Of a DNA stretch of 64,000 nucleotides, positions 44,892 through 53,783 are shown in pieces. The DNA lies in assembly GCA_003020965.1 (NCBI GenBank), contig PXRL01000009.1, positions 27,975-91,974 of the forward strand, in the 5' to 3' direction. Positions within the stretch are counted from its first letter, which is position 1. Every line of letters begins with the position of its first letter. The DNA comes from Halobacteriales archaeon QS_4_69_225 (GTDB lineage Archaea; Halobacteriota; Halobacteria; Halobacteriales; Haloarculaceae). A program made the translations under genes and the position numbers. The notes beneath the pieces are model-generated. The model was not told the DNA's origin, made no database searches, and saw nothing but the letters and a program-made list of their open reading frames with translations.

Positions 44892-45353
44892 TCAGGCCTC
44901 TCGGACCATGATGTGAGCGTCCTCGCCGTCGTCGTAGTAGGCGGGGACGACGTGGTGGGTCTCGAAGTCGAACTCCCGGTACAGCGACCGTGCGGTCTCG
45001 TTCGTCGCCCGGACCTCGAGTTTCACCCGGTCGGCGCCGTCGACGGCGAGGGCCCCGAGCGCCTCCCCGAGCAGGAGCCGGCCGATGCCCTCGCCCCGGC
45101 GCTCCGGCGCGACCGCGAGGTCCTTGATGTGGCCCATCGCGGTGCCGTGGTTCGGCGTCGTGTCGGCGACCACGTAGCCGGCCACTCCCTCGTCGTCGGC
45201 GACCAGAAAGCCCGGTTCCCCGAGGAACCCCTCGAAGGCCGCGTACGGCCACGGCTGGGCGAACGACCGCTTCTCGATGCGGAACACCTCCAGCAGGTCC
45301 GCGCGGACCGCCTCCCGGACCCCCATCTCGATGCGCGCGGTAGTCGCGGTCAC
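44892..45353 (-). CDS. rimI: Ribosomal-protein-alanine N-acetyltransferase (RimI-like GNAT)
   Basis: IEKRSFAQPWPYAAFEGFL, IKDLAVAPERRGEGIGRLLL, KLEVRATNETARSLYREFDFE; GTG start. Confidence 0.88.
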   Translation of the reverse strand: MTATTARIEMGVREAVRADLLEVFRIEKRSFAQPWPYAAFEGFLGEPGFLVADDEGVAGYVVADTTPNHGTAMGHIKDLAVAPERRGEGIGRLLLGEALGALAVDGADRVKLEVRATNETARSLYREFDFETHHVVPAYYDDGEDAHIMVREA

Positions 45354-45461
45354 GCCGTGTAGTTGTACCGAGGGTACTATATTCCTACCGACGACCGACG
45401 GTGGGCCAGAAGATTCATGTGCGTGTGCATTTAAGTCTGGGGTGCACCCGATTGGGTGCAT

Positions 45462-45475
45462 CCCCCCCCCCCCCC
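45462..45475. repeat. Homopolymeric C14 tract
   Basis: Direct reading: TGCAT(C)14ACCCG in the rimI-aconitase intergenic region. Confidence 0.9.
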
Positions 45476-45617
45476 ACCCGCTTTCGAACGCCGGACAGCG
45501 ACGGTCCCCGGCGATCTCCCCCCACCCCCTGTTCCGGGGCCGTCGCGTCCGGCGTCTCTTCACCACCGACGACACGCCGACCACGGTACCGTCGGTTCAA
45601 AAGATACTACGGGCCGC

Positions 45618-47603
45618 TCAGTCGTCGGCCGGCGCGGCGCCGGTGCCGTCTTCGTGTTTCTTCTTGACGTGCGGTAGTTTGCCGCCGTCGGCGAGGATGC
45701 GCCGCTCGCGCTCGGAGGCGTCCAGCGTCGCGGTGAGTTCCCAGTCGTCGTCGACGCGGACGGTGAACTCCTCCTGACCGGAGGCGACGGCCTCCGCGAC
45801 GTCGTCGACGACTTCGATATCGTCGCCCTGCTCGATGCGCTCGTAGTCGGCCGCGTCGATCTCCAGCGGCAGGAGTCCGAAGTTGAACAGGTTGGCCTTG
45901 TGGATGCGGGCGAAGCTCCGGGCCAGCACGCCCTGGACGCCGAGGTACATCGGACACAGCGCCGCGTGCTCGCGCGAGGAGCCCTGGCCGTAGTTCTCGC
46001 CGGCGACGAGGAAGCCGCCGTCACTCTCGAGGGCGCGCCCGGCGAAGCCGTCGTCGACCCGCGACAGGGTGAACTCGCTCAGCTTGGGGATGTTCGACCG
46101 GTACATCAGGATGTCCTGGGTCGCGGGGATGATGTGGTCGGTCGTGATGTTGTCCCGCATCTTCAGCAGCGCCGGCCCCTCGAGGTCGGCGCCGAGCGGG
46201 TCCTTCAGCGGCACGTCGCCGATGTTGGGGCCCTTGATCAGTTCGTCGTCGACCGCCTCGTCGGGCGCGATGAGGTCCGGGTCGTCCTCGCCCATGCCCG
46301 GGCTGTACTTGTCGCCCATCTCGAAGCCGGGGTCCTCGAGGTCGCCGAGCTCGTCGGCGAGGTCCCGGGGGTCGACGATCTCGCCGGCGACCGCCGCCGC
46401 CGCCGCCACCTCCGGCGAACAGAGGTAGACGCTGTCGTCCTCGATGCCCGAGCGGCCCTCGAAGTTCCGGTTGAACGTCCGCAGGCTCACCGAGTCGGAG
46501 GCAGGCACGTGACCGATGCCGATACAGGCACCGCAGGTCGCCTCCGAGAAGTTGACGCCGGCGGCCATCATCTCGGCGGTCCAGCCCTCCCGGGCCAGCA
46601 TCTCGGAGGCCTGTTTGGAGCCGGGCGCGACGATCATCTCCGTCTTCCGGTCGGTGGTGCGGCCCTCCAGCATCTTCGCCGCGGGCAGGACGTCCTCGTA
46701 GGCGCCGTTGGTACAGGAGCCGACGATGACCTGGTCGACGTCGGTGCCGGCGACCTCGCGGACGGGCACGACGTTGTCCGGCATCGACGGGCAGGCGATG
46801 AGCGGCTCGATCTCCGAGAGGTCGACCGTGATCCGATCGGCGTACTCGGCGTCCTCGTCCGGCGAAAGCTCCACGTACTCGTCCTCGCGGTCGAGCCGCG
46901 AGAGCCACTCTTCCGTCCGCTCGTCGGTCGGGAAGATCGAGGAGGTCGCGCCGAGCTCCGTGCCCATGTTGGTGATGGTCGTCCGCTCGGGGACCGACAG
47001 CGTCTCGACGCCGGGGCCGGTGTACTCCAGCACCCTGCCGACGCCACCCTTGACGCTCAGCTCCCGCAGGAGGTGCAGGATGACGTCCTTGGCGGTGGCC
47101 CACTCGCCGAGTTTGCCCTCCAGGCGGACCTCGACGACCTCCGGCATCTCGATGTAGTAGGCGTCGCCGCCCATCGCCACCGAGATGTCGATGCCGCCGG
47201 CGCCGATGGCCAACTGACCGAGACCACCCGGCGTCGGCGTGTGGGAGTCGCTGCCGAGCAGCGTCTTGCCCGGCGCCGCGAAGTTCTCCTTGTGGACGTT
47301 GTGACAGATGCCGTTGCCCGGCCGGGAGAAGTAGGCGCCGAACGTGCCCGCCGCCGACCGGAGGAACCGGTGGTCGTCGGTGTTTTTGAAGTCGAACTGG
47401 TAGGTCTGGTGGTCGCAGTACTGCGCGGCGAGTTCGGTCTGGATCTCGTCGAGGCCGAGCGCCTCGAACTGCAGCCAGACGAACGTCCCCGTCGTGTCCT
47501 GCGTGAGCACCTGGTCGATCTCGATTCCGATCTCCTCGCCGGGGTCGAGATCACCCTCGACCAGGTGGTCGTCGAGTATCTTCTCCGTGAGCGTCCGTCC
47601 CAT
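45618..47603 (-). CDS. acnA: Aconitate hydratase
   Basis: LLGSDSHTPTPGGLGQLAIGAGG, VGSCTNGAYEDV, FSEATCGACIGIGH, NYGQGSSREHAAL. Confidence 0.97.
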   Translation of the reverse strand: MGRTLTEKILDDHLVEGDLDPGEEIGIEIDQVLTQDTTGTFVWLQFEALGLDEIQTELAAQYCDHQTYQFDFKNTDDHRFLRSAAGTFGAYFSRPGNGICHNVHKENFAAPGKTLLGSDSHTPTPGGLGQLAIGAGGIDISVAMGGDAYYIEMPEVVEVRLEGKLGEWATAKDVILHLLRELSVKGGVGRVLEYTGPGVETLSVPERTTITNMGTELGATSSIFPTDERTEEWLSRLDREDEYVELSPDEDAEYADRITVDLSEIEPLIACPSMPDNVVPVREVAGTDVDQVIVGSCTNGAYEDVLPAAKMLEGRTTDRKTEMIVAPGSKQASEMLAREGWTAEMMAAGVNFSEATCGACIGIGHVPASDSVSLRTFNRNFEGRSGIEDDSVYLCSPEVAAAAAVAGEIVDPRDLADELGDLEDPGFEMGDKYSPGMGEDDPDLIAPDEAVDDELIKGPNIGDVPLKDPLGADLEGPALLKMRDNITTDHIIPATQDILMYRSNIPKLSEFTLSRVDDGFAGRALESDGGFLVAGENYGQGSSREHAALCPMYLGVQGVLARSFARIHKANLFNFGLLPLEIDAADYERIEQGDDIEVVDDVAEAVASGQEEFTVRVDDDWELTATLDASERERRILADGGKLPHVKKKHEDGTGAAPADD

Positions 47604-47764
47604 AACGTCCGACGTTCGGCCGCCCACGGACATAAATCCGGCGTGTCTCCCGTCCGTCGCGGGCGCCATCGGTCGATTCGACGTCGGGCGGCTCGCGGCC
47701 GCCTCGGCCGTTCCGTCGGCACGTCGCCCCGATTCCGTCCGGGGCGAGGGTCGTCGCCCGCAGG

Positions 47765-48038
47765 TCGCTTCGCTCTCACCGCTGCTCACGGCTCCCTTCG
47801 GTCACCGGCAGAGCGAAGCTCTGCCGAGCCCTCGCTCGCTTCACTCGCGAGGACGCCGTTCGCGTTCCCGAGGCCTCGGTCGCTCCGCTCCCTGCGGCCT
47901 CGCTACTGCTCGCGGCTCTCTGGTCGCCGTTCGCGTTCCCGAGGCCTCGGTCGCTTCGCTCCCTGCGGCCTCGCTACTGCTCGCGGGTCGCTCCGCTCCC
48001 CGCTCGCTATCGGAGACGCTCCCTGCGGTCGCGTCTCC
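47765..48038. repeat. Intergenic hairpin island of the same family as 24126-24410
   Basis: 36-nt block GAGGCCTCGGTCGCTTCGCTCCCTGCGGCCTCGCTA (47941-47976) is the exact reverse complement of 24126-24161; further constant-loop hairpins at 47983-48003 and 48012-48038. Confidence 0.85.
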
Positions 48039-48650
48039 CTACGCCAACCGCGAGAACGCCAGATCCCCGCTGGTGTCCTCGATAAATATCTCGACCACGT
48101 CGCCCTCGCTGGCGCCGGGCACGAAGATGGTGTAGTCGCCGCGGTGGGCGACGCCATCGCCCTTCCGGCCGGTGTCGGTCACCTCGACGGTGTAGGTCTC
48201 GCCGGCCTCGACGTCGTCCGTCGTCTGCTGGGTCGACCGGGAGCCGCTTTTCTTCTGGACCGGGCGGAACGCCCCGCAGGCGTCACACCGGAGCATGGTC
48301 GTGCGGTCCTCCTGGACGAGCCGGGTGTCCGGCAGCCCGCACTCGCTGCAGCGGACGTACTCCTCGGTGTACTCCTCGACGGCGCCCTGGAAGTCCCGCG
48401 CCGAGAACTCGCCGTTGTAGCGGCCGACGCCGGCCTCGAGCTTTCCGGAGGTGGCCAGCGAGCGCTGGACGAACCGGTGGAGGTGGTCCGTCGAACGGTT
48501 CAGCGCGTCGGCGACCGCCTCGAGGTTGTTGAACCGCGTGAATGCCCCGTCCGCCTGGGCCTCGGCGTCGGGAACCGAAAGCCGGTCGCCGCCCGAGTCG
48601 ATGTCGGGGACGGCCTCCAGCGCCCGGTCGAGGCTGGCTTCGTACTCCAT
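48039..48650 (-). CDS. Translation initiation factor aIF2 subunit beta with C-terminal TRAM domain
   Basis: Zinc ribbon VRCSECGLPDTRLVQEDRTTMLRCDACGA plus TRAM-like GETYTVEVTDTGRKGDGVAHRGDYTIFVPGASEGDVVEIFIED. Confidence 0.92.
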   Translation of the reverse strand: MEYEASLDRALEAVPDIDSGGDRLSVPDAEAQADGAFTRFNNLEAVADALNRSTDHLHRFVQRSLATSGKLEAGVGRYNGEFSARDFQGAVEEYTEEYVRCSECGLPDTRLVQEDRTTMLRCDACGAFRPVQKKSGSRSTQQTTDDVEAGETYTVEVTDTGRKGDGVAHRGDYTIFVPGASEGDVVEIFIEDTSGDLAFSRLA

Positions 48651-48823
48651 ACCACCAGAAGGCGACCGCGACGGAAAGGGGTTCCGAGAGCGGCCTCGTG
48701 AAGCAGTGAGCAGGAGAGGGCGGACACGCCGCCGTCACCGTCGAACGACGTTACCCCCTCCTCACCGAACACCATCCCGAGAACGGGGCGAAGCGACTTG
48801 AAGCCGGCGGTCCGACGGCCGGT

Positions 48824-49171
48824 ATGGAGCCGACGACGCCGCAGGAGGCCTGCTTCGAGGCGGGCATCAAGTTCGGGACGCTCTACCACCAGTTCGCCGG
48901 GACGCCCGTCTCGCCGGCCAGCGCCGCCAGCCTCGAGACGGCCATGGAGGCAGCCATCGAGAACCAGCCGTTCTGCGAGTCGGTGACCGTCGACGTCCGC
49001 GAGGAGGAACTCGCGGCGGAACTCGACGGCCGGTCCGCCGACTACACGGAGCTGACCGGCCGGTTCATGGAGGTCGAGATGCGCATCGACTACGAGGGGA
49101 GCACAGTCCGGACGTCAATGTCGATGGAGGGCGACTACCCGCGGATGCGGGTCGAAGAGGTCGTCGAGTAA
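48824..49171 (+). CDS. Haloarchaeal DUF5813-like protein
   Basis: MEPTTPQEACFEAGIKFGTLYHQFAGTPVSPASAASLETAMEAAIENQPFCESVTVDV. Confidence 0.7.
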   Translation: MEPTTPQEACFEAGIKFGTLYHQFAGTPVSPASAASLETAMEAAIENQPFCESVTVDVREEELAAELDGRSADYTELTGRFMEVEMRIDYEGSTVRTSMSMEGDYPRMRVEEVVE

Positions 49172-49680
49172 ACTACCCCGCCCTACGTCGCTCACCCGCA
49201 AGGGTTCGCTTGTTGAGGACGGGGCGTTCCCACAGTGGTTTCGGCCCTGTCCCCGTGCATGGACGAGGCGCGACCTTCGTTGCAGTCGCGTCATTCCGGC
49301 CGAACAGCGCACGTAGGGATGCTACGCCGCCTTGGACTGATTCGGACGGTCTGCGACACTCCCACTTTGATTGTCGGTGGCCACATCGTGGCCCCGACAT
49401 CGGGGGACGGGTTACGTGCGCCCCACCTCGACAAGACGTGCGCCTGTCGAGGCTTGCACGGGCGAGTACGGGTGGTTTCGTCAAAAAGGTATGCCTCGAA
49501 CTCGGCGCCCGCACCACGCACACTGAGAGTAGAGTCTCCATCCGTGTCGGCTTCTGCGCGCGGGCTTTGCCCGCTCGCATGGTCCGCGGAACTCCGTTCC
49601 GCGCTATCCTCCCCACCCTACTTGCTCGCTTTCGCTCGCTCATTGAGGGTGGGGCCTCCGCCTCGAATCAGGTAAGTCGA
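49172..49680 (-). mobile_element. IS200/IS605-type relic with two right-end-like hairpins, no intact transposase
   Basis: Hairpins CCCCGCCCT...AGGACGGGG (49176-49224) and CCCCACCCT...AGGGTGGGG (49611-49654) share architecture; no intact TnpB frame between them. Confidence 0.5.
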
Positions 49681-49718
49681 CCGCGGAAGTTTAAGTCTAT
49701 CGAGGAAGAGCGGCGTAC

Positions 49719-50780
49719 ATGGCCCTCCACGCCATCGACGCGCTCGGCGACGCGATAACGGCGACGAAGGAGTACCGCCCGACGGGGCCGGCCGAATGGC
49801 TGTGGCTGGCGCTCGTCACCCTGCTCGTCGGTGGGGTCGGCATCAGCCTGCCGAACGGCGGCGGCCCCGGCGGTGTCGGCACCCTCGACGACGCCGGCGA
49901 CCCCGGCACGGGCGACGGGTTCTCGGCCGACGGCGGCCCCGGCCCGGCCGACGCGCCGGACGTCGACCCCGGGGCCGTCCTCGCGGGGGCGCTCGTCGCC
50001 GTCGTCGCCGTCGTGATCGTCCTCTGGCTCGGGGTCACGGTGCTCGGCGCGGCGCTCGAGTTCCCGTTCCTGGCATGGCTCCGGGACGGCGAGGTCGACA
50101 CGGCCGCGACGGTGCGCGCCCACCTCGGACAGGCCCTCGGGCTGGCGGCGTTCCGGGTCGTCGTCGTGTTCGTCGGACTCGGCGTGACGCTCGCGCTGGT
50201 CGTTTCGGCCGTCGGGACCGACGGCCGGCTGCTGGAGTACGCCGCCGCGGCCGGCGAGTTCGGGCCCGTCCTCGCGCTCGTCGGGCTCGTCACCGGCGCG
50301 ATCACGGCGTTCACGACGGCCTTCGTCGTCCCGACGATGCTGCTGGAGGACGCCGGCGTCCTCGGCGGCTGGCGGCGGTTCTGGGCGACGCTGTCCGACG
50401 CGCCGAAGCAGTTCCTCGCCTACGCGGTCGTCGTCGCGGTGGCGGCGTACGTCGGATTCATCCTCGTCGGACTGCTGGCGCTGGTGGCGCTGATTCCGGG
50501 GCTGCTCGTCGGCGGCCTCCTCGGGGCGGTCGCCGGGGTCGCGGCCGGGACGGTCGCCGGGATCGTCGTCGGCGCGGCCGTCGTCGCGCTCTCCGTCGTC
50601 GTCGTCGGGCTCGCCGCCTACGCGCTGCTGCAGGTGTTCCTCCGCTACTACGCGCTGTTCGTCCTCGGACGGATCGACGGGGAGCTGGACCTCGCTACCC
50701 GCCGCCGTCGGGCGGTCGAAAGCGATGGTGCCGGCGACGGACCGGCGGCCGGTCCCGACGACCCGCAGGTCGGCCCGTAG
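49719..50780 (+). CDS. Multi-pass membrane protein of a haloarchaeal family
   Basis: MALHAIDALGDAITATKEYRPTGPAEWLWLALVTLLVGG and several further TM segments. Confidence 0.8.
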   Translation: MALHAIDALGDAITATKEYRPTGPAEWLWLALVTLLVGGVGISLPNGGGPGGVGTLDDAGDPGTGDGFSADGGPGPADAPDVDPGAVLAGALVAVVAVVIVLWLGVTVLGAALEFPFLAWLRDGEVDTAATVRAHLGQALGLAAFRVVVVFVGLGVTLALVVSAVGTDGRLLEYAAAAGEFGPVLALVGLVTGAITAFTTAFVVPTMLLEDAGVLGGWRRFWATLSDAPKQFLAYAVVVAVAAYVGFILVGLLALVALIPGLLVGGLLGAVAGVAAGTVAGIVVGAAVVALSVVVVGLAAYALLQVFLRYYALFVLGRIDGELDLATRRRRAVESDGAGDGPAAGPDDPQVGP

Positions 50781-50854
50781 CGGCCGCGACCGGCCGGTGG
50801 CTTCACTTTCGCTTTCCGGCGTGTCTTTAATCACGCCTGCCACGAATAGGGTGT

Positions 50855-51250
50855 ATGAGCCAGGCGACACTCGACGACGACGAACTGTTCGACGAGGCGG
50901 CCAGCGAGATGCGCGAGGACGTCGAATCCAGCCTCGACGACGCCCGCGCCGCGCTGCCGGAGTCGGACGACATCTGGGACGCCGAGGCCGACAACACGCT
51001 GGGCGTGCTCAACGGCCTGAAGGAGGGGCTGGACGCCGGCGACGCCGAGTCACACCTCCGGGACGCCAAGAAGTGGTACGCCGTCGGCACCGAGGCCGGC
51101 GCCTTCGACGACGCCGACGACCTCGAGGCCGCCATCGCCGACCTGGAGGGCGTCGTCGAGGGCATCGCCGAGGCCCACGACCAGGTGGGCGATCTCACGG
51201 CGACCATCCCGGAGCTGCGGGGGAGTCTCGACGAGGCGAACGACGACTGA
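50855..51250 (+). CDS. Haloarchaeal DUF5790-like protein
   Basis: MSQATLDDDELFDEAASEMREDVESSLDDARAALPESDDIWDAEADNTLGVLNGLKEGLDAGDAESHLRDAKKWY. Confidence 0.75.
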   Translation: MSQATLDDDELFDEAASEMREDVESSLDDARAALPESDDIWDAEADNTLGVLNGLKEGLDAGDAESHLRDAKKWYAVGTEAGAFDDADDLEAAIADLEGVVEGIAEAHDQVGDLTATIPELRGSLDEANDD

Positions 51251-51329
51251 TACGGATCGTCGTAACGAAGTACCGGCGAGCGCCGACCCGTACCGGGCGC
51301 TCGCCGGCAAAAGACGACGACGATCCGTA
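51251..51329. terminator. Large nested hairpin between convergent genes, possible bidirectional terminator
   Basis: Outer arms TACGGATCGTCGT/ACGACGATCCGTA (13 bp), inner arms CCGGCGAGCGCC/GGCGCTCGCCGG (12 bp), all perfect. Confidence 0.65.
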
Positions 51330-51338
51330 CGACGACGG

Positions 51339-52058
51339 TCAGCCCCGGGCGACGACCGCCTCGAGCAGCTCCGCCAGCGCCGCCGCCGACTCCTCCAGCA
51401 GCCGCTCGCCCAACGCCGCGTCCCCGTCGCGGGGGTCTCCGACGACGCCGCTGTCGGTGAACGCCGCGGAGTCGTGAGCGAGGTTCGTCCCGTGGAGCCA
51501 CTCGCCCCACCCCTCGGCGGCGCCCTCGGCGGCCCGATCGGTGCGGTTCTCGCGGATCAACTCCGGCCGGAGGTGTCGGACGAACGACGTCTCGGCGGGG
51601 CCGGCGTGGCCCATCTCCTCGACGTCGGCGGCGTCGAACCAGGTGAACGGGACGGCGTAGCCCGCGCCGTCGCGGCTGAACCGCCCGCAGATCTCCCGGA
51701 GGGCGTCGACGTTGCCGCCGTGGCCGTTGACGACGACCACCCGGTCGAGGCCGTGGTCCGCGAGGCTCTCCACCGTCTCGCGGACGTACGCGCGGAAGGT
51801 GTCCGGGTTCACCCACAGGGTGCCGTCGAAGGCGCGGTGTTCCTCGGCGACGCCGACGGGGATCGTCGGGCCGACGAGCGCCTCGCGGTCGCCGTCGGCG
51901 TACCGCTCGGCGCCCGCCTCCGCGACCGCCTCGGCGGTCATGGCGTCGACGCCCAGCGGCGCGTGCGGGCCGTGCTGTTCGGTGCTGCCGACGGGCAGCA
52001 ACGCGGCGTCGGCGTCGGCGTCGCGGACGTCGGTCCACGTCGATTCGGAGAGGTTCAT
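51339..52058 (-). CDS. Creatininase-family amidohydrolase
   Basis: LLPVGSTEQHGPHAPLGVDAMTAEAVA, VVVNGHGGNVDALREI, DAADVEEMGHAGPAETS. Confidence 0.95.
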   Translation of the reverse strand: MNLSESTWTDVRDADADAALLPVGSTEQHGPHAPLGVDAMTAEAVAEAGAERYADGDREALVGPTIPVGVAEEHRAFDGTLWVNPDTFRAYVRETVESLADHGLDRVVVVNGHGGNVDALREICGRFSRDGAGYAVPFTWFDAADVEEMGHAGPAETSFVRHLRPELIRENRTDRAAEGAAEGWGEWLHGTNLAHDSAAFTDSGVVGDPRDGDAALGERLLEESAAALAELLEAVVARG

Positions 52059-52118
52059 ACCGGTGGTTGGCGGTGCCGTCGCTTGTAGCCGGCGGTCGCC
52101 GCGAAGGAGAAAGCTCGT

Positions 52119-52652
52119 CTACGCGATCAGCTGTTCCTCGCCGCGCTCGACCCTGACGGTGCAGGGCGGCGAGATCTTGTTGTAGGCGCGGCGGAAGGCG
52201 TCCTTTGCGATCTCGGCGTCATCGGGGTTGCACCAGACGGTGAAGAGCCGCTCGCCCTGCTGGATCCGGGCGGCGGTGCCGACGATCTTGCCGAAGGCCT
52301 GCCGCATCCCGTCGGAGACGCGGTCGGCGCCGGCGCCGGTGGCCTGCTTGTTCTCCCGGATGACCTGGTGAGGGAACTTCCGGAGGATCATCTTGTAATC
52401 GCCGCCCTCGCCGAGTTCCTTCAGCATCCGGCGGTTGGCCGACAGCCGCGCCGACTCGAGGGAACCGTGGCGGATCTGGACCTCCTCGTCGACGACGAGA
52501 CTGATCTGGACGTCGTAGTCCTCGCGGTCGGCGTCGATGTCGCCCATCTTGTACTGGGCGACCTTCGATCCCGGAATCCCCGTGATGTACTCCCGTCGCG
52601 TGTACGACGGCTTGTCGATGTTCCGGTACATCGAGGCGGGCTTGTCGCTCAT
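52119..52652 (-). CDS. rpl10e: 50S ribosomal protein L10e (L16 family)
   Basis: [79 protein letters not shown]. Confidence 0.97.
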   Translation of the reverse strand: MSDKPASMYRNIDKPSYTRREYITGIPGSKVAQYKMGDIDADREDYDVQISLVVDEEVQIRHGSLESARLSANRRMLKELGEGGDYKMILRKFPHQVIRENKQATGAGADRVSDGMRQAFGKIVGTAARIQQGERLFTVWCNPDDAEIAKDAFRRAYNKISPPCTVRVERGEEQLIA

Positions 52653-52707
52653 GCTACACGGGAGGTCGAGTTCGCGGATAAAGCCTTCGAAGCGCGCCGC
52701 TACGGCG

Positions 52708-53502
52708 TCAGCCGCGCCGCGGGAGAAACGCCAGCGCCGCCAGCAGGAAGCCCGAGCCGGCGCTGAAGATGACGACGTACAGCAGGCCGCTGATCCGCTG
52801 CTGGTGGTAGGCGGCGTTTTCCTCGTAGCTGTCGTATCCTTCGACGTCCGTCGAGAGCACGACCGTCGACTCGTCGGGGAAGGTCGCGACGTACTCGGTG
52901 CCGTCGAGGGTGAACGTCTCGCCTTCCTCGAGGCCGATGGACCGCTCTTCGGTGCTCTGCCAGCGGACGAGCACCCCTTCGGCGGTGACGTTGGCGACCG
53001 ACTTCCGTTCGCCGCCCTGTTCGATCGCGTCGCCCTCGGCGAACCGCACGCGGTCGCGGTCGAGGTACCCCTCGAGCGGCCGGGTCGTCCCGTTGCGGTA
53101 GACGACCACCTCGGTGCCGTCGTCGCGGGTGAACGTGTCGTTCTCGACGTCGGGGTCGTCGGCCAGGACCGCCGGCACGTCGACCTCTTCGACGAGCGCG
53201 AACGCCCCGGGGTCGTCGCCGCCTGCGACGCTGACGTTGTAGCTGCCGTCGGCGTAGTCGACGACGCTGTTGTTGGCGAACGTCTGTTCGTTCTCGACGG
53301 TTTCCTCGTAGGTTATCTCGCCCGACCCCTCGGCGACGGAGACGGTGTAGGCCGTGCCGCCCTGCTGGAAGCCGTCGCCGTCGCCGTAGGTGTCGCCCTC
53401 GACGTCCGGCGTCGGAGCCTCGGCGAGCGCCATCACCGAGTACGCGCTGGCGGCCATCACGAGAAAGAAGACGACATAGACCGCCGCCCATCGTCGTTGC
53501 AT
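52708..53502 (-). CDS. Membrane-anchored haloarchaeal hypothetical protein
   Basis: N- and C-terminal TM helices ([50 protein letters not shown]). Confidence 0.75.
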   Translation of the reverse strand: MQRRWAAVYVVFFLVMAASAYSVMALAEAPTPDVEGDTYGDGDGFQQGGTAYTVSVAEGSGEITYEETVENEQTFANNSVVDYADGSYNVSVAGGDDPGAFALVEEVDVPAVLADDPDVENDTFTRDDGTEVVVYRNGTTRPLEGYLDRDRVRFAEGDAIEQGGERKSVANVTAEGVLVRWQSTEERSIGLEEGETFTLDGTEYVATFPDESTVVLSTDVEGYDSYEENAAYHQQRISGLLYVVIFSAGSGFLLAALAFLPRRG

Positions 53503-53783
53503 ACGCGACGGAAGGTCAGGCCGTCGTATAGGCGTTACTACCTGTCTCCGAGGGGCTGAAACGCCGCGTATCGGCAGCGCGAGCGGTCGACGGCCGACGG
53601 CCGACGGCCGACGGTCGATCCCGGGCGCCCGTTGCAGTGCCGTCCGGACGGCCGAACGCGGCCCGGCGACGATCGGCCGCCGAACCGGCACACGACGCCG
53701 GCGGCGACGGCCTGATTTCTATCATAAAAGACCGGAGAAAACCACCGAAACACCAATAGGTCGAAGTTCGGTACGTGGCCCAC

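Noticed and set aside
45900-48701. 933-aa plus-strand ORF
   Set aside because: Antisense to aconitase and aIF2-beta; a GC-rich shadow ORF including the hairpin island.
53585-53625. Short (GACGGCC)n run near 53.6 kb
   Set aside because: Small low-complexity stretch in GC-rich intergenic DNA; no supporting context.
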